Shown here piece by piece: positions 59,059 through 64,000 of a DNA stretch of 64,000 bases. Positions within the stretch are counted from its first letter, which is position 1, and every line of letters starts with the position of its first letter. Origin of the DNA: Streptomyces lateritius (GTDB lineage: Bacteria; Actinomycetota; Actinomycetes; Streptomycetales; Streptomycetaceae). The notes beneath the pieces are model-generated. The model had not been told where the DNA came from and searched no databases. It worked only from the letters and a program-made list of their open reading frames with translations. The translations under genes were made by a program, and so were the position numbers. The stretch is taken from positions 318,390 to 382,389 of the forward strand of contig NZ_BMTO01000004.1 of the NCBI RefSeq assembly GCF_014649715.1, written 5' to 3'.

Positions 59059-59090
59059 ACCGGCCCCCGCGGAACTTCCCGGGGGCCGGT
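59059..59090 (+). terminator. Terminator after davB
   Basis: Perfect 11-bp arms (59059-59069 and 59080-59090) with a 10-base loop lie 38 bases after the stop. Confidence 0.7.
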
Positions 59091-59144
59091 GCCGTTGGGG
59101 GAGTGGGGCGGACGGCATCGGTGCGCGAGCGGCCGCGAAAGCGG

Positions 59145-59873
59145 TCAGCCGCACGGTGCGAGCGGCGTCAGCAGCATCCGCCCCACCAGCCCCACCGACC
59201 GGTCGAGGCGTTCCGAGAACTCCTCGGCCAGGTCGGGCAGCTCCCGCAGCTGCCACAGCGAGCGGGCGGCGAGCCAGGCCCCGTCGCGGGCCCGCTCCAG
59301 GCTCCAGCAGCCGAGCAGATGCGTCAGCGGGTCCGCGATCTCCAACAGGTCCGGGCCCGGCATCAGCTCCTCGCGGATGCGCTCCTCCAGCAGGACGAGG
59401 ACGTCGCCGACGCGGTCGAACTCGTCCTCCAGCTCCGCGGGCGAGCACTCGAGCGCCCGGCAGCTGTCGACCACCGCCAGGGCCAGGTCATGGCCGATGT
59501 GCGCGTTGATGCCGGCGAGCGCGAACTGCAGCGGCCGTACGCCGGGGTGGCGCCGGTAAGTGAAGAGCGGCCGCCAGCACGCCGGGGCGGGGCGGCCGGT
59601 GGCGACGGCGTCGACCACCGAGAGATAGCGCTCGGCGAAGCGGACGTCGAGGGTCGCGGCGGCCCGCCAGTCGGCGAAGGTGCCCGCCTCGATGGCGTGG
59701 CCGATCTCCTCCGTCACCGTGAGATAGACCCGGTTGAAGACGGCGACCCCGTCGGCCGGATGCCAGGCCGAGCGGATGGTCCGCATCCGCTCCACCACCG
59801 GGTCGACCGCCGTGAACGGCCCGATCTCTTCGGTTCCGGCCCGCGGGGCCGCGATCTGCTGGGTCTGCGCCAT
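59145..59873 (-). CDS. DUF5995 family protein
   Basis: This 242-residue soluble protein is mostly helical, with MRTIRSAWHPADGVAVFNRV near the start, HIGHDLALAV in the middle and WQLRELPDLAEEF near the end. It resembles the DUF5995 family, whose function is unknown. It is convergent to davB and is not clearly part of the lysine module. Confidence 0.8.
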   Translation of the reverse strand: MAQTQQIAAPRAGTEEIGPFTAVDPVVERMRTIRSAWHPADGVAVFNRVYLTVTEEIGHAIEAGTFADWRAAATLDVRFAERYLSVVDAVATGRPAPACWRPLFTYRRHPGVRPLQFALAGINAHIGHDLALAVVDSCRALECSPAELEDEFDRVGDVLVLLEERIREELMPGPDLLEIADPLTHLLGCWSLERARDGAWLAARSLWQLRELPDLAEEFSERLDRSVGLVGRMLLTPLAPCG

Positions 59874-59947
59874 GGAGGCAGCGTTTCAGCAGCCGGGTCC
59901 GGGAGGGAACCCTCCCGGTCCGGCTTCCTCATTTCGGGCGAATACCC

Positions 59948-61348
59948 CTACCGCTCGGTGGCGGGCTCCTCGTCGGCACCGCTCTCGTACGAGCTGGTGC
60001 CGGAGTCGAGCAGGGGCTCCTGCTCCTTCATGTGGGCGGGGGCGAAGGCCCGCAGTACGTGGTAGCCGGTGATCACGACGAGGGTGCCGAGTGCGATCCC
60101 GCCGAGCTCGAAGGTGTCGGTGAAGGTCAGCTTCACTCCGCCGACGCCGATGATGATGCCCGCCGCGGCCGGGACCAGGTTGAGCGGGTTGCGCAGGTCC
60201 ACCTCGGCGTTGATCCAGATCTGCGCGCCGAGCAGGCCGATCATGCCGTACAGGATCACGGTGATGCCGCCGAGCACACCGCCCGGAATCGCGGCCACGA
60301 CCGCGCCGAACTTGGGGCAGAGGCCGAAGAGCAGGGCGAAGCCGGCCGCGGCCCAGTAGGCGGCGGTGGAGTAGACGCGGGTGGCGGCCATGACGCCGAT
60401 GTTCTCGGAGTACGTGGTGTTGGGCGGGCCGCCCACGGCGGTGGAGAGCATCGAGGCGGCGCCGTCGGCGGCGATCGCGGTGCCGAGCTTGTCGTCGAGC
60501 GGGTCTCCGGTCATCTCGCCGACGGCCTTGACGTGGCCGGCGTTCTCGGCGATCAGCGCGATCACGACCGGCAGGGCGACCAGGATCGCGGACCACTCGA
60601 AGCTCGGGCCGTGGAAGGACGGCAGGCCGATCCAGTCGGCCGTGGCGACGCCGGAGAGGTCCAGGCGCCAGTGGTCGGTGACCTGTCCGCTCGGCGACAT
60701 CGAGTGGATCTTGCCGAAGACCAGGTCGAAGACCCAGGAGACGGCATAGCCGAAGATCAGGCCGAGGAAGATCGCGATGCGGGACCAGAAACCGCGCAGA
60801 CAGACCACGGCGAGGCCGGTGAACAGCATCACCAGCAGGGCCGTCCACTGGTCCTGCGGCCAGTAGGTGGCGGCGGTGACCGGGGCGAGATTGAAGCCGA
60901 TCAGCATCACGACGGCGCCGGTCACGATCGGGGGCATCGCCGCGTGGATGATCCGCGCTCCGAACCTCCGGACGGCGAGCCCCGCCAGGAAGAGCACCAG
61001 GCCGACGACGAGCACCGCGCCGGTGACGGTCGCGCTGGTGCCGCCGGAGGCCCGGATGGCCGCGGCGACACCGACGAAGGAGAGCGAGCATCCGAGATAG
61101 CTGGAGACCGTGCCCCGGGTGGCGAGCAGGAAGATCACCGTCGCGACACCGGACATCATGATCGCGAGGTTCGGGTCGAGGCCCATGAGCACGGGGGCGA
61201 CGAACGACGCGCCGAACATGGCCACCACGTGCTGGGCGCCGAGACCGGCCGTACGGGGCCAGGAGAGCCGCTCGTCCGGCCGGACGACGGCTCCTGGAGC
61301 GGGTGTACGTCCGTCGCCGTGCAGGGTCCAGCGCACGCCGAGGTTCAT
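59948..61348 (-). CDS. Uracil/xanthine permease (NCS2 family), probably uracil
   Basis: This 466-residue transporter has 14 predicted membrane segments. The signature ENAGHVKAVGEMTGDPL and GGPPNTTYSENIGVMAATRV resemble the UraA substrate region. It would salvage uracil by proton symport, complementing the pyr operon in this window. The ATG at 61348 has GGAG upstream. A DUF5995 gene follows on the same strand. Confidence 0.9.
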   Translation of the reverse strand: MNLGVRWTLHGDGRTPAPGAVVRPDERLSWPRTAGLGAQHVVAMFGASFVAPVLMGLDPNLAIMMSGVATVIFLLATRGTVSSYLGCSLSFVGVAAAIRASGGTSATVTGAVLVVGLVLFLAGLAVRRFGARIIHAAMPPIVTGAVVMLIGFNLAPVTAATYWPQDQWTALLVMLFTGLAVVCLRGFWSRIAIFLGLIFGYAVSWVFDLVFGKIHSMSPSGQVTDHWRLDLSGVATADWIGLPSFHGPSFEWSAILVALPVVIALIAENAGHVKAVGEMTGDPLDDKLGTAIAADGAASMLSTAVGGPPNTTYSENIGVMAATRVYSTAAYWAAAGFALLFGLCPKFGAVVAAIPGGVLGGITVILYGMIGLLGAQIWINAEVDLRNPLNLVPAAAGIIIGVGGVKLTFTDTFELGGIALGTLVVITGYHVLRAFAPAHMKEQEPLLDSGTSSYESGADEEPATER

Positions 61349-61478
61349 GGGGTCGCTCCAGTTCTCCGGTTCCGGCGGCCGTGTCGTGACCGCTGAAGAT
61401 CAGCCACATGGTAGTGCGCCGCAGGTGAACAAGGCTGTCTCGATCCTCCTGGCGCGATCCCTCCGTCGAGCGCGGTCG

Positions 61479-62711
61479 TCAGGAGACCTGGCCCGAGCCC
61501 GCCGTACGGCTCTCGCTCGCCGGCTTCGCCGTCGCCCGGGAGGCGGGGCGGAGCACCCCGGCGCCGAGCACCAGGCCGAAGGTCAGCAGCGTGACCAGAC
61601 CGAAGGAGAACACCAGCGAGGTCGCGTCGGCGATGCCGCCGATGGCGGAGGGCGCGATGAGGCCGGAGGTGTACGTGATGGTGGCGACGCCCGCGATGGC
61701 CTGGCTCGGGTTGGGCCCGCTGCGACCCGCCGCGGCGAAGGCGAGCGGGACGACGACGGCGACACCGAGGCCGATCAGTCCGAAACCGGCCATCGCGAGG
61801 GCGGCGTGCGGGGCCAGGACGACGAGCAGTCCGCCGAGGGTCGCGACGACTCCTCCCACCCGTACCGTCCGTACGGCCCCGAACCGGTCGACGACCCGGT
61901 CGCCCACCAGCCGGGCGACGGCCATGGTCAGGGCGAAGGCGGTGGTGGACGCCGCGGCGACGCCGGCCGAGGAGCCGAGCTCGTCGCGGAGGTAGACCGC
62001 CGACCAGTCCAGACTCGCCCCCTCGGCGAAGACGCCGCAGAAACCGATGGCACCGATGACCAGGGCGGACTTCGGCGGCAGCGAGAAGCGCGGCGGCGGC
62101 TCCTCGTCCGGGGCGCTCTGCAGGTCGAGGACGCCCTGGCAGAAGGCGAGGCCGAGCGCGGTGAGGACGAGGGCGGCGATCAGGTGGTGGAGCCGGGCGT
62201 CCCCACCGAGGTGGGCGGCGACGGTACCCGCGGCGGAGCCGATGAGCGCGCCCACGCTCCACATCCCGTGCAGGCTGGACATGATCGACTTGCCGAGACG
62301 GTTCTCGACCTCGACCCCGAGCGCGTTCATCGCCACGTCGGACATGCCGGCCGTGGCGCCGAAGACGAACAGCGCCGCGCACAGCCCGTAGACGTTGGGG
62401 GCGAGCGAGGGCAGGGTCAGGGAGAGCGTCCACAGGGCGAGCAGCCCGCGCAGCGCGGTGCGCGCCCCGAGGCGGTGGCTGATCGCACCGGCCAGCGGCA
62501 TCGCGAGCGAGGCGCCGAGCGCGGGGAAGGCGAGGGCGAGGCCGAGCTGTCCCGCGCTGACGTGGGCGTGGTCCTGGATCCAGGGGATGCGGGTGGCGAA
62601 GCTGCCGGTGACCGCGCCGTGGACGCAGAAGACGGCGGCGACGGCGAAGCGCGCCCGGCGCACCCGCTCCATGCCGAAACGCCCGGTGCTGGAGACGGTC
62701 TTGCCCGTCAT
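61479..62711 (-). CDS. MFS transporter
   Basis: This 410-residue permease has about 12 membrane helices, with AISHRLGARTALRG (the MFS loop 2-3 motif) and GDRVVDRFGAVRTVRVGG. The substrate is not evident. The ATG at 62711 is preceded by GAGGGAGG. It is divergent to a ROK regulator with a shared 101-bp intergenic region holding an inverted repeat. Confidence 0.88.
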   Translation of the reverse strand: MTGKTVSSTGRFGMERVRRARFAVAAVFCVHGAVTGSFATRIPWIQDHAHVSAGQLGLALAFPALGASLAMPLAGAISHRLGARTALRGLLALWTLSLTLPSLAPNVYGLCAALFVFGATAGMSDVAMNALGVEVENRLGKSIMSSLHGMWSVGALIGSAAGTVAAHLGGDARLHHLIAALVLTALGLAFCQGVLDLQSAPDEEPPPRFSLPPKSALVIGAIGFCGVFAEGASLDWSAVYLRDELGSSAGVAAASTTAFALTMAVARLVGDRVVDRFGAVRTVRVGGVVATLGGLLVVLAPHAALAMAGFGLIGLGVAVVVPLAFAAAGRSGPNPSQAIAGVATITYTSGLIAPSAIGGIADATSLVFSFGLVTLLTFGLVLGAGVLRPASRATAKPASESRTAGSGQVS

Positions 62712-62743
62712 GTGCCCTCCCTCGTCGCGGTTCGGCCGTAAAC

Positions 62744-62764
62744 TATCAGGAACCCTGCCTGATA
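62744..62764. promoter_or_regulatory. Inverted repeat operator between the MFS and ROK genes
   Basis: Perfect 7-bp arms TATCAGG (62744-62750) and CCTGATA (62758-62764) are separated by seven bases, in the only gap between the divergent genes. It is likely the ROK protein's binding site. Confidence 0.65.
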
Positions 62765-62812
62765 AATAGTGGGCGGACGAACGCGCGAACGAGAGTCTGA
62801 GAGGATCCCGGC

Positions 62813-63955
62813 ATGCCCGCATCCCCGAGCACCGCCCGGGCCATCAACGACCGGCTCGCCCTGCGACTGCTCCAGGACGAGGGTCCGTTGACGGCGACTC
62901 AGCTGAAGGCCCTGACCGGTCTCTCCCGCCCCACCGTCGCCGATCTCGTCGACCGGCTGCGCGGCTCGGGGCTCGTCGAAGTCGTCGGAGAGGCCGGAGC
63001 CGAGCGGCGCGGACCCAACGCCAAGCTGTACGGGATCGTCGCGGGCCGCGCCCATCTCGCCGCCCTGGACGTGCGCGCCCGCTCGGTCTCCGTCGTCGTC
63101 GCCGACCTGCTCGGCACCACGCTCGCCGAGGCGTCGCTGCCGATCAGGGACGGGACGGCGACGGAGCCGGCTGTCGAGCAGGCGGTCGCCCTGCTGGAAC
63201 GCACCGCGAAGCAGGCGGGCGTCGCGGCGGTGCACAGCATCGGCGTCGGCGCGCCCGGACTCATCGACCCGGCGACCGGAGAGCTCAACGACTCCTCGGG
63301 TCTTCCCGCCTGGCACCGGCGCCTGGTCCCGGTGCTCCAGGAACGGCTGCCCGCGACCGTGCTCGTCGAGAACGAGACCAACCTCGCGGCCGTCGCCGAG
63401 CAGCGGGTGGGCGCGGCGCGGGACTGCGACACCTTCGTCCTGCTCTGGCTCGGGCAGGGCGTCGGGGCGGCCGTGGTCCTCGACGGCCGCCTGCGCCGCG
63501 GCTCCTCGGGCGGCGCCGGCGAGATCGGCTTCCTGCCCGTGCCGGGCACCTCGGGGCTGCCCTCGGCGACGGACTGCGCGGGCGGCTTCCACGAGCTGGT
63601 CTGCGTCGCGGCGGTCGACGCGCTGGCCCGTCGGCACGGCCTGGACCCCCGTACCGCCCTGGCCTCGGGCGAGGGCCCCTTCCTCGACGCCCTCGCCGAC
63701 CGGCTGGCCGTGGGGGCCGCTGCGGTGGTCTCCGTCCTGGACCCGGGGTGCCTGGTCCTCGCCGGGGAGACCGGCCACGCCGGGGGCGCCGCCCTCGCCG
63801 CGCGGGTCGAGGCGCGTCTGAACCGGCTCTCCCCGCTGCGTACCGAGGTCCGGCCCACCGCCCTCGGTGACACGGCGGTTCTGCGCGGCGCCCTGCTCGC
63901 CGCCCGCGACGCGGCCCAGGACGAGCTCTTCGGCCCCGGGGAGGGCAGGGGATAG
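62813..63955 (+). CDS. ROK family transcriptional regulator
   Basis: This 380-residue regulator has an N-terminal winged HTH (LKALTGLSRPTVADLVDRLRGSGL) and a ROK kinase-like domain with GVGAPGLIDPATGELND and VENETNLAAVAEQ. The zinc-site segment is altered: GAGEIGF in place of GEIGH and no CxCGxxGC cluster, so it probably does not bind zinc. Ligand is presumably a sugar. It likely controls the divergent MFS gene. Confidence 0.88.
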   Translation: MPASPSTARAINDRLALRLLQDEGPLTATQLKALTGLSRPTVADLVDRLRGSGLVEVVGEAGAERRGPNAKLYGIVAGRAHLAALDVRARSVSVVVADLLGTTLAEASLPIRDGTATEPAVEQAVALLERTAKQAGVAAVHSIGVGAPGLIDPATGELNDSSGLPAWHRRLVPVLQERLPATVLVENETNLAAVAEQRVGAARDCDTFVLLWLGQGVGAAVVLDGRLRRGSSGGAGEIGFLPVPGTSGLPSATDCAGGFHELVCVAAVDALARRHGLDPRTALASGEGPFLDALADRLAVGAAAVVSVLDPGCLVLAGETGHAGGAALAARVEARLNRLSPLRTEVRPTALGDTAVLRGALLAARDAAQDELFGPGEGRG

Positions 63956-63970
63956 TCCCGTGAACGCCGT

Positions 63971-64000
63971 CGCCGCGGCCCGCGTGTGCGGGCCGCGGCG
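63971..64000 (+). terminator. Terminator after the ROK gene
   Basis: Perfect 13-bp arms (63971-63983 and 63988-64000) with a gtgt loop end exactly at the window edge. Confidence 0.75.

Noticed and set aside
60032..61396. Plus-strand frame opposite the uracil permease.
   Set aside because: Highly charged Gly/Glu/Asp/Arg/His composition with no motifs; the minus strand encodes a clear NCS2 permease.

Overview
The window is about 72% G+C with strong third-position GC bias, frequent GTG/TTG starts, TGA/GTGA stop-start overlaps and TAGxxT -10 boxes. It carries bldD, an actinobacterial sIHF, a C-minus ribosomal protein S4 and the actinobacterial motor-less PriA. The gene order relA - hisS - rarA - rpsD - alaS - ruvX - mltG - aroE - aroCKBQ - pepQ-like - efp - nusB - bldD - pyr operon - sIHF - gmk - rpoZ - coaBC - metK - priA - fmt - rsmB - rpe is that of the conserved core of a Streptomyces chromosome. 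No rRNA, tRNA, CRISPR, prophage or intact insertion sequence was found.

Layout. Bases 1-10.4 kb: end of apt, relA, a DUF349 protein, a membrane-anchored cyclophilin, an MBL-fold hydrolase, hisS, a VKOR protein, rarA and a DUF2470 protein. The DUF2470 gene lies divergent to rpsD, and a near-perfect DmdR/IdeR iron box sits in the 56-bp gap. 10.4-27 kb: rpsD, an NB-ARC/TPR protein that has lost its HTH, the alaS group, mltG, the shikimate genes aroE and aroC-K-B-Q (translationally coupled), a P-loop protein, an M24 peptidase homologue with altered metal ligands, efp and nusB. 27-38 kb: bldD with two abutting BldD boxes, then pyrR-pyrB-pyrC-(PH-like protein)-carA-carB-pyrD-pyrF, with a PyrR-type RNA hairpin just before the pyrR Shine-Dalgarno. 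38-49 kb: sIHF, gmk, rpoZ, coaBC, metK, priA, fmt, rsmB and rpe.

49-64 kb is the accessory part. It has a SorC-type regulator, a barstar with what looks like the vestige of its ribonuclease directly upstream, a GuaB1-type IMPDH-like enzyme, an SGNH hydrolase, and an apparent lysine uptake and degradation module: an APC permease, an Lrp/AsnC regulator, a davA-like amidase and a davB-like lysine 2-monooxygenase. A DUF5995 protein, a uracil-type permease and an MFS transporter divergent to a ROK regulator follow.

Three observations are the most worth following. First, the permease promoter and the davA promoter share the same array of three (G/C)CGCAA boxes, spaced 30+21 and 31+22 bp, with the last box 16 bp from the proposed -35 in both; the Lrp protein encoded between them is the natural candidate regulator. 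Second, three copies of a roughly 165-bp MITE-like element with imperfect terminal inverted repeats each begin directly after a TAG stop codon (fmt, guaB1-like, lrp). Third, the iron box, the decayed barnase/barstar pair and a decayed secreted-protein remnant next to one MITE are local features that a routine annotation would miss.
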